64,000 bases of DNA from Amoebophrya sp. A120 (lineage: Eukaryota > Sar > Dinophyceae > Syndiniales > Amoebophryaceae): contig CAJINV010000001.1 of assembly GCA_905178155.1 (NCBI GenBank), positions 12,573,136 to 12,637,135 of the forward strand. Reading direction: 5' to 3'. Under the pieces are notes generated by a model, which saw only the letters and a program-made list of their open reading frames with translations, did not search any database and was not told the DNA's origin. Both the position numbers and the translations under genes were made by a program. Shown in pieces: positions 31,225 to 43,100 of the stretch (its first letter is position 1; every line of letters begins with the position of its first letter).

Positions 31225-32220
31225 ATGGCCGCCTCGAACGCTAAATTCGTGGGCAACGAAGAAAACCCTTTGCCCGAGCGACTGGTCTTCGCACAGAAGA
31301 CCTCGCGAAGTCGTGCCACGAAAGACCTGCAGACGCTTTTAGAAACAGAACTGTACCACGATCTGGACGGAGTTGCTGAGACGATGGAGTCGTTGAAGCG
31401 CATGGGCGTACAGTGTGGAACGTACGGCGAGGTGACGTATAACGGCGTAACAAAGCTGATCGAGAAAATTCGCACACTTGCGGCAGACGAGCACCAAAAT
31501 TGGTTGCTGGACAAAGATGAGGAACCGAGCGAGGAAGAAGGAGCAGAGACAACAGCGGACGTGGCAAAAAAGCAGCAAAACGCGCCGCCGTTGAAAGAAG
31601 TTCTCGCCACCCACGATGTTTTTTACGACCTCGGTAGCGGCGTCGGCAAACTCTGTCTGCAGGTTTTTTTGACGACAGAAGTGTCCAAGGTCGTCGGGGT
31701 GGAGTGGGGCGAGACCAGGTATCAGAAAGCCCTGAAGGCGAAGGAGCGACTGTACGCACAACTTTTCACCACCACAGAATCTTCACACGACGTCGACCAA
31801 AAGCGACTTCACTTCGACCAGCAGCTGGAATTCCGTTGTGAGGATGTAGCCAGGACGGGTATTTCGGACGCGACCGTGGTCTTTTTCTGTTCCATCGTTT
31901 TCGAGGAAGAAGTGGTCAAACGGGTGGCGCAGCGACTGCTGGAAAACGCGAAACAGTTGCGGTTCTTCATCTCCACGCAAAAAGTTGCCGACGCGCAGTA
32001 CATGCGGGCGTTTATTTCAACCGACATCGGAAAGCAGCTAGAGCGTCGGTACGAATTGGCCGAGCGCTGGCGCTTGCCCATGAGTTGGACCTCAGCGGAA
32101 GGAGGAAACCTAGTGTACGTGTATCGCCCCGTTTTGACCGAACAAAAATTTCACGCGAACGCGATTTATGGTTGTAGTCCTGGGGACCACAATATGGTTG
32201 TGGCTCCTCAGTGTAAGTGA
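31225..32220 (+). CDS. DOT1-like SAM-dependent methyltransferase
   Basis: A single exon of 331 residues, starting at the first ATG (AAAATGGCC context). TYGEVTYNGVTKLIEKI precedes the SAM site FYDLGSGVGKLCLQV (motif I). VVGVEWGETRYQKA (motif II) and FRCEDVARTGISDATVVFF follow. This order and the YGEV...DLGSGVG...GVE signature match the DOT1/H3K79 methyltransferase fold. An acidic loop interrupts the stretch before motif I. Dinoflagellates keep some histones, so a histone target is possible but unproven; other protein or RNA substrates fit too. No transit peptide is seen. Confidence 0.72.
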   Translation: MAASNAKFVGNEENPLPERLVFAQKTSRSRATKDLQTLLETELYHDLDGVAETMESLKRMGVQCGTYGEVTYNGVTKLIEKIRTLAADEHQNWLLDKDEEPSEEEGAETTADVAKKQQNAPPLKEVLATHDVFYDLGSGVGKLCLQVFLTTEVSKVVGVEWGETRYQKALKAKERLYAQLFTTTESSHDVDQKRLHFDQQLEFRCEDVARTGISDATVVFFCSIVFEEEVVKRVAQRLLENAKQLRFFISTQKVADAQYMRAFISTDIGKQLERRYELAERWRLPMSWTSAEGGNLVYVYRPVLTEQKFHANAIYGCSPGDHNMVVAPQCK

Positions 32221-32657
32221 CTGACTGTTCTTCGCCAGTAGATACTTACGGGTACGCAACGACATTGGTACAGTCAGAGTCTCAAGATTCATCAGGTTCA
32301 GCACCAAAGATCAGTTTTTTAGCTACGTACCTGAGTCAATCAAAAACAAACGAGGACTGAAGACGATCTTGAGGGAGCACAAGCCTGTCGCATTTTCTAG
32401 ATGGACGGATGATCGCTTTGCGAAAGATCATATATTGTGGGTTCTGAAAGTGTGACTTCAGGTTTGTTTTGTATCATTTGAATTTGTCATTGTCAATGTC
32501 AAACGACACACTGTATGAAGATCTTGTCCACAAAAAATACTTTTTTTGTCCACGACGCACTGTAGAATCCCAAGCCCAACTTATGAAAATTTTTTGGACC
32601 TGTATACAATTTTGAAATTCAAATTTTCGTTTTTCTAACCTCTGCTCCGTCTGCAAA
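32221..32657. other. Intergenic, 437 bp
   Basis: No gene recognised. AT-rich, with a pyrimidine tract (CTAACCTCTGCTCCGTCTGC) just before the next ATG. Confidence 0.45.
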
Positions 32658-35445
32658 ATGAAGTTGAAGGATACTGTCTCATCAAGGCCGTGGAAGATGC
32701 GGGCAGTGTTTGTGCTCGTTTTTGGATATCTGCAGTTCGATTCTTCTTGCCATGCATGGGCTGCGGTGCTTGTACCTGCACAATCTTCCGATTCCGAGGT
32801 GCGCAACCGGAAGAGGTCTGGGTCTCTGACGCGCTTGGGAGAAGATGTGACACCCCGAGATTCGCGATATAATGCAAACTCCCCGGAGCAAGCAGGGGGT
32901 ACTAGTGGTATGGCCGGGTGGGCAACTGCAGCTGACCCCAAGATGCCAGTGCTGCCCACGGACGGTGGTACGGGGTCCGCATCCTCCTCGATTCCAGCGG
33001 CACGAGCAGCGGGTTCCACTTACGCGTTTGCTGACGCAGCCTCGCCTGTGAGTCCTCCTTATCCAACTCCTACTGACCAAAAACCGAGACCAGTGCCTGC
33101 GTTGAAAGTCCTACCGGGCGATATCAACAAAAAGTCAAAGTGCCCGGTCACTCGCCTCTGTTCCGCACTCGGCACGGCGCGCGGCGTCTGCGCCGTTCTG
33201 TACCGGTTGTTCTGCCTATCTGTAGCCTACGTACCGGGCAAGGTCATTTCCCGTGTTACCGGAAATCCGAAGTCCATTCTTCGGCCGTGGCCGCTGCGCA
33301 CCCTTGCGGACACCGTAAAGGGCTTTCCCTTCGGTCTGGACTTGCAAGTCGAAATGAGCAGACAGGACTACGAGACGATCGTAGCCGAGCTTGGCCACGA
33401 CGTCAAAAGACAAGCGGAAATTGCTGCAGCTGCAAGCTTTAGCCAGGTGAGAACGAGATGATACGGACTGCGTGTAGTTGTGGGTTTTTCTCCATGAGAT
33501 GCAAAATCGATAGCAGGCTAGGAAAATAGAATTGCAACACCACTTGCATGTAAGAAAACCAATTCAACAACAATTCGACTGACAGGAGCTCGACCTGACG
33601 AAAGCCGGTGAAGCCACTTTAAGGGTCGACTTCCCGATTCCGGAAGTGGTCGATTCACGCGAGGACATATACTCCGGTTTGTACGACGACCGCAGCGGTA
33701 CTCGGCAAATCTGGATCAACCGCGAGAAGCCGGAGCTGCAGCTGGTCCGAAAGTTTTTCGGTGCGGGGTACGAGCTGTTTCACTATCCGACGGTTGAGCA
33801 GATCGCTGCCGAAGGCGAAGACGCCGTGCCGCACGACAGCAACACCGAAGCGAATCAGAGAGTAATTATCCGCGCGCCACAAGTGGAACACGTAGCAACG
33901 TACGACACACAAAATGGTGTGTGGAATGTGAAAAAAATCTTCGAAGGAAGCCCCAAAGGAGCTTCTTCCACACCGATAAAGTGGTCCGCCGGAGTCCGGC
34001 CTGCGCACGTGTGTCGTGCTGCGCAGGAGGGGGCGGAAGGTTCTTCATGCCATAAGCAGGTGGTCCGCATCGGACCAGAGTACCCGGAGATACAGCGGCT
34101 CTTTGTTTGGGAACTGATGAAACGGGCCACGATTGCGGTTCCCAACCACGTTTCGCAGTTGGACCCGGTAAATCGTCAGATTGTGATTGTGATTTCCAGT
34201 TGCAGTTGGAACAGCTTGCCTAAAATTCTTTTAGACCCGCGACATGCCTCTCATGTACAGCTTTTTTGAAAGAGCCCCGGCTGCTCCTCGCTGAAACTAA
34301 GGATTTGAATAACATCGATCAAAACAGCTCCTTCTCATGTGCGTGGGCTGGTCACAGGATGAGAAGACTCGGCAGGTCCAGGGTCCGCGTTTTATCTCCC
34401 ACCACGGGGTCAAGGACTACCCCATCTTCGGTTCGGTCTGCTCGGAACTAAACGGAATTTTCGTCGACCGGAACAGCCCCGAGTCGAAGAAGAAGTGCAG
34501 CGAAGCGATCCGCAACCACTGTGCCGATTGGGTGTACAACGCGAATGTGGGCTTGAGCGAGGACCAGCGCCCGCTGGTGATCTTTGCGGAAGGCGGTTTG
34601 TCCAATGGGAAGTCACTGATGCCGCTTCGCTCCGGAGCGTTTCTGGATGCGCAAGCGAAAGTTCGACTGGTGTTGTTGCACTTTGAAAAGCCCGGATTGG
34701 CCGAAGTGCTGTATTACGCACCGAAGGTAAGAAGTACAATGTATGATGACCTATTTTTTGCGTGCTTACTTACTTGATTAGTAGCACGAAGCAGGATATT
34801 TCATGATGATGATGATGATGACGATGATGATGGAGCCCCTGCCATGCTGCGTGAAAAATTGGAATTGCACCTACTTCTCTACTACCTTCTCACCACGTTC
34901 TGCTTCAGGATGCTCCTCTACCAGCGGAGCCCGATTCCGCTGATGTGCCAGCGTGGGACGGTGGTCGCGTTGTAGTTAGGAAAGCCGCGGACGTTTCACG
35001 CGTCGACGAAGAGGAGATCGTCCCGTCAGATGACCCGGATGTATCTGCCGAATCCGGGATGGACCACACGGGCGCACAAGGAGGTGATGGAGTAGCAAAA
35101 CCAATCGACCACGAGGACGCACTGGCGCGGCGGCTGCGGAACAACTTACTCAAGGGTCGGCAAGTCTACGACAATCCTGAGGAGCTGCAGCGCGTGGGTA
35201 CGGGCGAATGGTTTAACCAGCGGGTGCTGCGCGAACTCCCCCGGTCGGGTCGCCGAGTAGTGGTTCTAAAGTTCTTGCCGCTCCAGCAGCCAGAGCGGGG
35301 AGAGTCGTCCCTAGCTTTTCAGCAGCGGGTGGAACACCTAATGAAGACGCAATATGCCGAGTTGTCGGAAAGGCAAGACCGGGACGGGAAAAGTTCGAGC
35401 TCAGACGCAGGAGATGTAACACTGAAGAAGAAAGGGAAGGCATAG
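32658..35445 (+). CDS. PlsC-type glycerolipid acyltransferase (LPCAT/AGPAT-like)
   Basis: Four exons (32658-33446, 33586-34167, 34328-34727 minus its last base, 34909-35445) with GT-AG introns give 768 residues. The N-terminus has a signal-anchor-like stretch (MRAVFVLVFGYLQF). The acyltransferase block has NHVSQLDP with the catalytic His451 and Asp456 (HX4D). GIFVDRNS follows, then FAEGGLSNGKSLMPLRSGAF, the equivalent of the EGT box. The C-terminal VVVLKFLPLQQPERGES continues the family pattern. The HX4D exon ends right after the motif and the next exon resumes LLLMCVGW. Members acylate lysophospholipids or glycerol phosphates in the ER membrane. Long linkers after the signal region and near residues 590-660 are unlike compact homologues. 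The exact substrate is not resolved. Confidence 0.82.
34803..34832. repeat. ATG/GAT trinucleotide microsatellite in an intron
   Basis: About ten GAT units with one interruption lie in the third intron of the acyltransferase gene. Confidence 0.85.
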
Positions 35446-36453
35446 CGAAGAAACAAGCGATAGGCCACGCACTGTGCGAGCCTGTTTTGATAAAATATGT
35501 TCCTTGTGATCCGGTATAAAGATGGAAGTGCAGCCTTACTGCATGGAAGTCAAAGTGGTGATTGACATTGATGTGAGAAGTGTAGTTTTGACAATCTTGA
35601 TCATGTCGCAAGGCATGAAGCCACTGGATTTCTTCGGCAGCCTTCTAAATTTTTAGATCGAGCCGAAATTCTCAGGGCGGCTCATATGGTAGTCACTCTT
35701 GTAGATCTTCTGGTGCAAGAGTAGATCTTTGGGAATACTGGAACAATGATTAAGTCATTTTGTGCATGGGCGTACTTGCAAGCACTGATGCTGAGAATAA
35801 AGGTCTGATAAAGCTACTGTTGTCAACATAATCATGCCCGCAAGGATGTAAAATACGTATTCGTATTCGATTTCGAAGAATGATTGGTCAACCCGCTGTG
35901 CCGTACTTGCCTACTTATACAATTATTTGCTGCACAAGGAAAATGAATCTTGAAAAAACGCTGTCGTGTGGTAGTTGCTGAACCTTATTCGATAAATTCC
36001 CTTTCCCGAGGGTCAGTTTTTTTTTTATTAAATGGAGTTCTGCGAGGAAGAGGAAGAGCAAGAGCAAGATGAAACTTCATGGCGATGATCTTGATCACCC
36101 AGCAGCTTCGCTCCGAAAGATCTGATTGAAATGCAGGACGTTCACAGAGTACAACTACGATCCTGGAACCCAAAAAGACAATAGGATTGATTATAGGCCC
36201 GCTCATGAGAAAATTGGATTCAGACTGATTCAGTTGCGGATCTTCACGGCATGCCATGAGTCAATACGACAAATAAGACTTCGAATAGCAAACGTAAACA
36301 GCGAGCCAAATGAGAGGAATTTTCTTTAGCGACAATCTTTGGGCGGCACTTTATTCTAAGCGTTTCCACTGATGTAGCAGTTTCGTAACAGGATGAGATG
36401 TGAGTTTTTGATTGCTGATCGCGTATAATGACGAGTTTCATCTTACCGACATC
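35446..36453. other. Intergenic, about 1 kb
   Basis: No gene recognised. An open frame continues upstream of the next ATG to 36412 (TTG), so a 5' exon of the WD40 gene cannot be excluded. Confidence 0.45.
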
Positions 36454-38442
36454 ATGAACATTCATTTCGAGCACGCACTGGCTGTCAATTCCGGCGGTGT
36501 CTCCGTGATTCCGCGAAATTTGAAATGGCGTGGCGAAAACCTTCTGACCACCGCAGACGACCATGTCTTGCGGGTGTTTCGGGGTGCAAGAGCCAGCGAC
36601 AAATCCGAGAATGCTACCGCATTCCAGCTCGCAGCCGAGTACCATTGTGGTGAGCCTGTTCTTGATTTCTGTTGGGCACACGAGAGCAGGAGGCGAGAAA
36701 GCCCAGAGCCGGGTGAACATCGCGATGGAAATGCTCTTCATTCCGCCTCCCGAGAAGGGGATGACTCGCACGGGGTTGTTGCACCTCAAGACGAGGTGTC
36801 CAGCATACAAGCCGCAGGCATCGATTCTGTGGTCGCGGCTGAAGCGGGTGTCGAAAGTACTGCTTCTGGACCCGCAGCGGACCACACGGCGACGATAGAA
36901 TCTTCGGGAGCAGAATCTCTGAAAGTAGGCGACACTGGGAAACATTTCAAGTTCAACAGCGACCCCAGCTCAAACTCTCCGCGATTCTTTGTTTCCTGTC
37001 GCGGTAGACCCATTCATCTGATGGGGTTCACGGACGAAGCAGGAGATGAAGCGAGCGAGCAGCAGCTTGCGATCATCGGCAGCTACCCTGGTTACAACAA
37101 CGTAGACGAGGTAACTCACGCGTTTTCGCTTGCGACTTCTTCCACCCACATCTTCGGCGGGTACGAATCTGCGGTCCGCATGTTCGACGTGAACCGCCCG
37201 GGGTACCGGAACCGAACGGAGTTGCTGACGAGCACGCGGAAGCGAAACTTCGGCAAGGACAGTCCGCACGGCATCATCGGTGCGCTGTCATTCAACGAAG
37301 CGACGCAGGCACTGTGTGTCGGTAGTTACAACGGACAAATTGCGGTGTACGACCCGTTTCGGAGTCGGAACATGGTGTGGAAACAGGAGATAGGGACAAA
37401 TCCCGAGGTGCGGTATAACAGACCAGCGACAGGCAATAGCAAAGCGGCGAAGAAAAAGAAAGTAAGGCCTCCGCGAGAGTTGTTGCGGAGTTTCTGCGAA
37501 GTAGCTCCTGGAGATGAAGGCAATAGCAATTCCAGCAGTCGGATGGGCGGGATTACGCAGTTGGAGTGGATTGACGAGTACTGCGTTCTGTCCGGGCACC
37601 GCAAGGACCACTATCTCCGCTTCTGGGATTTGAGGATGAACCAGCGCGGCCCGGTTTACCGTCTGCCGAGGAGCAGCATGAAGACGTCGCAGCGCTTGCA
37701 GTTTTGCGTCACCGACTACTGCTGCATGAGTGGCGACGACCAGGGAAACCTGCACTGGTACCGCTTGGACACTGGTGAGTGTGTCAGGAGCGAATTTCTG
37801 GGTGCGGAGGAGGTGGTGAGTGGCTGCGATTGGTCACTGGAATCGCCGTTCATCGCAACGTGCCAAGGCAGCCGGAAGTTCGTAGAGGACGAAGCATACG
37901 AAGTTTTTGATCGAAGAAGTAAATGCTCAGGCGGTCTGCCGAAGGCATTCGACTCCGAGTTACTTCGCCTGAAGCGAAGACGGGTGGATCATGGAGATGA
38001 CGTGCAAAATACAAAGAGCATGTTTCAGCAGAGTGGCACTGCCGTGTCCTCTATTCCGGAGGTGTGCGAAAGCGACGATTTTTCTGCGGACCCGCAGGCG
38101 AATTTATTTAGGATCTGGCGAATGGGTGGACAGGAAGCGATCGCTGCGCCAGGGAAGCAGAATCCTCATGATGAGAGGGTCCGGAGTGTTGATGGTGATG
38201 CACATGCACTCATTGAAAATGTGCAGCAAGAAACAAACGCTTCGCAACAAAACCAGGACGGTAGTGGGGAGGCCGAAAGAATTTCACAAGCACGAGTGAA
38301 GACGGGGATTGCTATCCGTAGTGGCTGTGTTGTAGACGCGGCGACAGCGAGTTCAAATATTATCGAGTCGAGCAATGTTGCGCCCTGTTCTAGCATTTTG
38401 GTTGGCCCATCACTGGCAGCAGCTGGAATTTCAGTTCTTTGA
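36454..38442 (+). CDS. WRAP53-like: WD40 protein of the WRAP53/TCAB1 family
   Basis: A single exon of 662 residues. Blades read in order include LKWRGENLLTTADDHVLRVF, PVLDFCWAH, RPIHLMGF and YNNVDEVTHAFSL. They continue with HIFGGYESAVRMFDVNRPG, GIIGALSFNEA, CVGSYNGQIAVYD, GGITQLEW, LSGHRKDHYLRFWDLR and MSGDDQGNLHWY. The run DEVTHAFSL, FGGYESAVRMF, GIIGALSF, GSYNGQ and GHRKDHYLRFWDLR parallels human WRAP53, which escorts telomerase RNA and scaRNAs to Cajal bodies. Two acidic inserts (about residues 75-160 and 320-345) and a long disordered tail are extra. The assignment is by motif order, and a general WD40 protein is the alternative. Confidence 0.72.
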   Translation: MNIHFEHALAVNSGGVSVIPRNLKWRGENLLTTADDHVLRVFRGARASDKSENATAFQLAAEYHCGEPVLDFCWAHESRRRESPEPGEHRDGNALHSASREGDDSHGVVAPQDEVSSIQAAGIDSVVAAEAGVESTASGPAADHTATIESSGAESLKVGDTGKHFKFNSDPSSNSPRFFVSCRGRPIHLMGFTDEAGDEASEQQLAIIGSYPGYNNVDEVTHAFSLATSSTHIFGGYESAVRMFDVNRPGYRNRTELLTSTRKRNFGKDSPHGIIGALSFNEATQALCVGSYNGQIAVYDPFRSRNMVWKQEIGTNPEVRYNRPATGNSKAAKKKKVRPPRELLRSFCEVAPGDEGNSNSSSRMGGITQLEWIDEYCVLSGHRKDHYLRFWDLRMNQRGPVYRLPRSSMKTSQRLQFCVTDYCCMSGDDQGNLHWYRLDTGECVRSEFLGAEEVVSGCDWSLESPFIATCQGSRKFVEDEAYEVFDRRSKCSGGLPKAFDSELLRLKRRRVDHGDDVQNTKSMFQQSGTAVSSIPEVCESDDFSADPQANLFRIWRMGGQEAIAAPGKQNPHDERVRSVDGDAHALIENVQQETNASQQNQDGSGEAERISQARVKTGIAIRSGCVVDAATASSNIIESSNVAPCSSILVGPSLAAAGISVL

Positions 38443-40176
38443 TGGATGCCGTGATGTCAATGCGAAGAAACACGATCTCCATCCGGGCGCAAAAAATAAT
38501 CAAAGAAGAGCAATTATAGTACAAAAGCGCACTTTGGGCGCTATTACCTTTGAGAACAAGATGAGTACCTGTGTTCAGTGCCGCGAGGCTCAGCTTTCTT
38601 TGGCGCTATCTGTTTAGTTGCTTGCGTCGCTGTTTTGGATTCAAAGTATCCGCGAGCCCCTTCCTGGCTGCCGGCTTTGGGCCTGTGTTATTGGTCAAAG
38701 GCCTTTGCGTTTGTTTTTTGCGCAGCAGGATCGTTCCAGTGGCTCCGAAGTGCGCCCCGTGGCGAAGAGGGGCCCCGGCCAGTGCTACGCCTACGCGGTC
38801 GCGTGGCACATGGCTGCGCGCCTGGTTGTTTGGCGAGAAGGGGAGAGCGGGGCGCGCGCGGGGGAGTCTGTTCCGAGACCTGCGCGTCGCGGATAAGAGG
38901 CGCGGCGCCATGAAGTAAGGCCGGCCGCTTACTTACCGAACGAAGCAGCGAGAAGCTTGGGGCGTGGGCCAGCAAACTCCTCAGCATTGCGGCGGCGGCC
39001 GACGGGGCGGGCGTCCAGTCGCGAGCCCTCCCGTTGGAATGTCGCCCATGTTTCCCATTTGCCAGGCAACGGCGCCGGGCATATGCGCCAGGCTGCAAGC
39101 TTTGGCGCCTTGGAGGCCCGGAGCTCCGCGGGTTGGCCTTCCCAGGCGCCGGGGGAATTCCCCCCGGACTGCAGGAGAGCCCGGCGCTGCGGATACTCGG
39201 AAGAAGAAGAGAAAGCGCGCGGCGCGAAGAGTCTGCGCCCCCCCCCCCCCTCCCCCCGGTTGGCTGTCCCGCGCGGGGCGGCCGGCGCGCGCCGCTGTGT
39301 TTTCGCACCGGCCGGGCCGCCGCGGCGTGAGTTTGTTTCCGGGCGGCCTTTTCCGGAACCATTGCCCGTCGCCGAATTTCGCCGCGGACGCCTTGTCGCG
39401 GTTCATCTTCACGAGTTGGCCGGAGGACACGGCGGCGCGCTTCGCGGCCTGCCTGATCATTTTCGCGCGCGCCAAGTGACCCCAGCCGCCGCGGCGGCCT
39501 CAGAAGGACCCGGCCCGGCCCCGGCGCCGAGCAGCGCGAGCGGCCTGCGCGCCGTCGCTTGAAGTGCGGCGGCGGGGCCGCCTCTGGCGCGGCCGCTTAT
39601 TTGATATTCCGAACGGCCCAAGGGCCTCGGGCAATTTCTGCAGGCAGCCAGCCCCGGGCGGGCGCCGCTGTGTTGCCGCCGGGAAAGCGGCAGGCGCCGC
39701 GTGGGCTCGTGGCGGATATAGGCGCCGGGCTTGCTGGGGGTGCCCCGTTTTGCCCCCTCTGGGTGGGCCGCGCGTATGGTGTTGCATGCTTCGCGCGTTG
39801 CCCCCAGTCTCGCTAATTCTCGAGCTCGGCCCGCCTGCCTCCATGGAAAGGGCCGGGCGCGGGGTCGCGACGCGGCCACTCTCCTTCACATGTACGTAGC
39901 CAGGACATGCTTCAAGGCTGATCATACTCATTGCGATCGCGGGGCCGCATGGTCCGCTGCGTAGCCAGCGCCGTGATGTCGATCGGCGATCCAACGGAGG
40001 GCGTATTCGTTTGTTCTAAGAGTACAAATCTCACCACGACCCATGAGCGTCATGTCAGAGGGGAGCTGCAATGCATTGATATGCAGGCTCGTGTGCAACT
40101 TCATTATCATTTTTCAGCAATATTATGAGTGCTCTCTCTTTGCAGCAACATAGCGCAGTTACGGAAAATCGGTACA
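38443..40176. other. Intergenic, about 1.7 kb, with a GC-rich island
   Basis: From about 38740 to 39900 the sequence is very GC-rich with a C14-type run near 39238-39256. Long ORFs appear in nearly every frame from composition alone and carry no motifs. It resembles the island at 27060-27700. A pyrimidine tract ending CAG at 40145 precedes the next gene. Confidence 0.5.
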
Positions 40177-43100
40177 ATGGTGGCAGCCCAGTTTCCATCG
40201 TTGTTGACCTGCGCGACTCCCCGCGACAGGAAAAGCTTTCGTCTCAAGGCCGATCAGTTTCTGGAAAACCTGTGCCGCCGGTTCGACGCTGAGGGCGCCG
40301 GTAGCTCGAGTGCTGCGTCCTCGGAAAGCTCCTCCAGCGCCACGAGGCAGAAGCGATGGTGGCTTCCCGGGTTTCTATCGCTTTCCTCAGGCAAAGCAGG
40401 ACGATCCGGTGGCGCCACCAGAAAAATAGATAGTGCACGGCAGACCACGTCGAACCATGCTCAGTGCACGCGGTGTTGTGTTTTACTCGAGTTTCTAGAC
40501 TTTGTCAGCGCACAGCCGCGGGGATGCAGCCTCCGGGACGTGGTTTCCGCAGCGAGCGCAGACATGCTTCTGTTGCGAATCTTGACATGGGTCACCTTGA
40601 AAGCGAACTCCTTAGCCGGCGGAGCAAGCGCAGCATCACCGGCACGAAGAAAGAAAAGGAAGGATGGAAAGCACGGCACGACACCGGCTATACTCGATAT
40701 CCTGAACTTGCAGTGTCGTGCGATACTCTGCTTTCTGCGCACGCCTTCCGATCTTCGGGAGTTCGGTCCGGTGGTGGTGCAGTCGGGAGCTGTTATCACG
40801 TTTGTCACCATCCTCACACCGCACTGGACGCTCGGAGATCCGCGGGAGGAAGAAGTCGTGGAAAAAGTTGCAAGAATCTTCACCAGGCTGTTGCAAATAC
40901 CCGAAAGATTGGATGAGATCGAAAGTGACGGGAAACCGCACGGCGCAAAACCCATTGCTGGTTGTACTACTTCCGTCCGCCAGCTGCTTTGCAACACATT
41001 GGATTTGGTTGCTGCCGCGAAGGGCTGCCTCACGAACCTGCTTACCTCTCCCGCCTGCGCGGCCGTTGTCGACCTGCTCGTCGCCTGCTTCAAGGGCAGT
41101 GGCGACGAGGTGCAGCGACAGGTATTGGAAGCTGTCCTCGACCTCCTTTCCTCAGACCGGACGCACAGGACGACCACACTTGTGAAGCGGCACACGTTGA
41201 TTCTCCTTCACCGTCTCTTCCTCACCGAAGAGGAGTTTCCCGAGCCAGGAGGCGACGTGCAAACCAAGTATCCGTTTCTACTTCTGAAAATTGTGAAGCG
41301 CGTAGCGGAGTTAGCCTTCTCTACAGATACGCATGAAGAGGCGCAAGCGGTGTTTGAGCAAGAAGTTTCTAAGCAGGAAGCAGGACAAGACCAAAATAGG
41401 ATCCATCCGTCTGAAAAATTTACGGATTCGCAAATCGCGAGCTGTACGGCACCGGGTAAACTTGCGTTGGCCATGGAGGCAGACATTTGTGGAGGGAACG
41501 CAGAGCGAAGTAGGGACGCCTCGACTGATTTTGCGGAGAAAACCACAGGCGTAGTAACAAAAAACCAGTGCCCATCAACATTGTCAACACTCCAGTTGCA
41601 CGCTCGACCTGCGCACCCCTACTTCTTTGAAGGGAAGAAAGTGACCGAAGAGATACAGGCTGGAATTGTGACCACGCTTGACTGTGCAGTTGTAGGAGTG
41701 ACAACAAACGCGTCCAGCAGTCAGCGACCTGAGGAAGTGGTAGAGCAGTCCTCGCCGCGTGATGGTGCTAGTAGTACCGATGTAGGTGTCGAAAAAAATT
41801 TCGCCAATGACTCATCTCCGGGTCCCACCGGGCAAGCAGATCAGTGCTCCACTTTTCTCACCTCCACTGGCGCGAAGGAGGGGCGCGGAGGACAAGCAGT
41901 TGGCAAATCGACATCAGGAAAAGACCGCATTCTCGACTCCTCATCTTGGGGGCCACTAGTGCTCGTGGAAAATAACAACCCGAGTCCTCCGCCTTCGTTT
42001 GCAGCAGAGCGGATCATGCAGAGCGGACAGCAGTCTCCTGGGCGATTTGAACCTCCGTCAGGTTCTTCATGCTCGTCAGTAAACGAGCCGCAACATTTGG
42101 TGCTAGCCACGGAGGCCCTGCTGTGCCTCAAGGACACTGCTAGTTTTCTCCAAGCCGACGTTCTGGAGCTTTCAGAGACCTTGCTGCTCCACCTCACCGA
42201 AGAACTAGACCAACACTTGGCACAGCTGGAGATCGACGCCAGAGGTTCGTGCAACCAAATGCACTACGCGTGTTTGCAGCAGGCCGGGGAGGGAGCCGGC
42301 GGAGTCGGAGTGAGGGTCGGAGCAAGCACGATCTTGTCCTCAGGTAGTTGCAAAAGAAGTTCTCCCGACGCTCACTTGGTCCGTTCCATCCAGGAGTTGT
42401 CCGATCTTCTCGCCACCGAATCCGTTCGTCAAATCGAGGCCCGGATGATGACCGCACGTGGCGCGACGACGCGCAAAGGCTCGAAAAGTAAAACTGTCCA
42501 CGATTATCCCTGTCCGCTCCTCTGCTTCATCCGCGAGTCTCACGCAGCGGCCTTTATGGATTGGGACGTCGGCATTGCGCTGCCGTATCCTGAGTAAAAA
42601 CGTACCCACACCAGAGTCAGGATGGGGATTTTGCAACACAAACCTAGGAGTTTTGTGAGTCACGCATGACAAGTTGCACTCTGCAGTGTAGTGCAGGTTA
42701 GCAAGTGCAGCCGCGTCACAGATTCATCTGCTCATCCTGTTCACAGCATCACAAATTCCAAAACACGATTGGAAATGGCTCTCATGGGGATGCGCATTAC
42801 AAGTCTTCCTGTCTTTGCAAATCTGCATTACAACTCTGGCGTGGGTACGTTTTTACTGAGGATATGCCGCCCGTGTTGCTCATCGCGGTTTTGAAAGCAG
42901 ATGGCGTCTTTTTCCCTGCAGCAGATTCTTCGGGCCAGTTCGAGCGCAAATTCGCGCAGTTCGCCACGATTACGTTGATCTGGGACTTCGTGTTTTATCT
43001 GCTGTCGCAAAACTTGTGCAGCTATTCTGGTGCCTGTGCCTCCGATAAAACTGCGCTTCTGCGAAAGTTCGCAATTCACCTGTTCGCCTTCTGCATCGAT

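Noticed and set aside
38570-39994. Many long ORFs on both strands
   Set aside because: They follow from extreme GC content, overlap in all frames and lack motifs.
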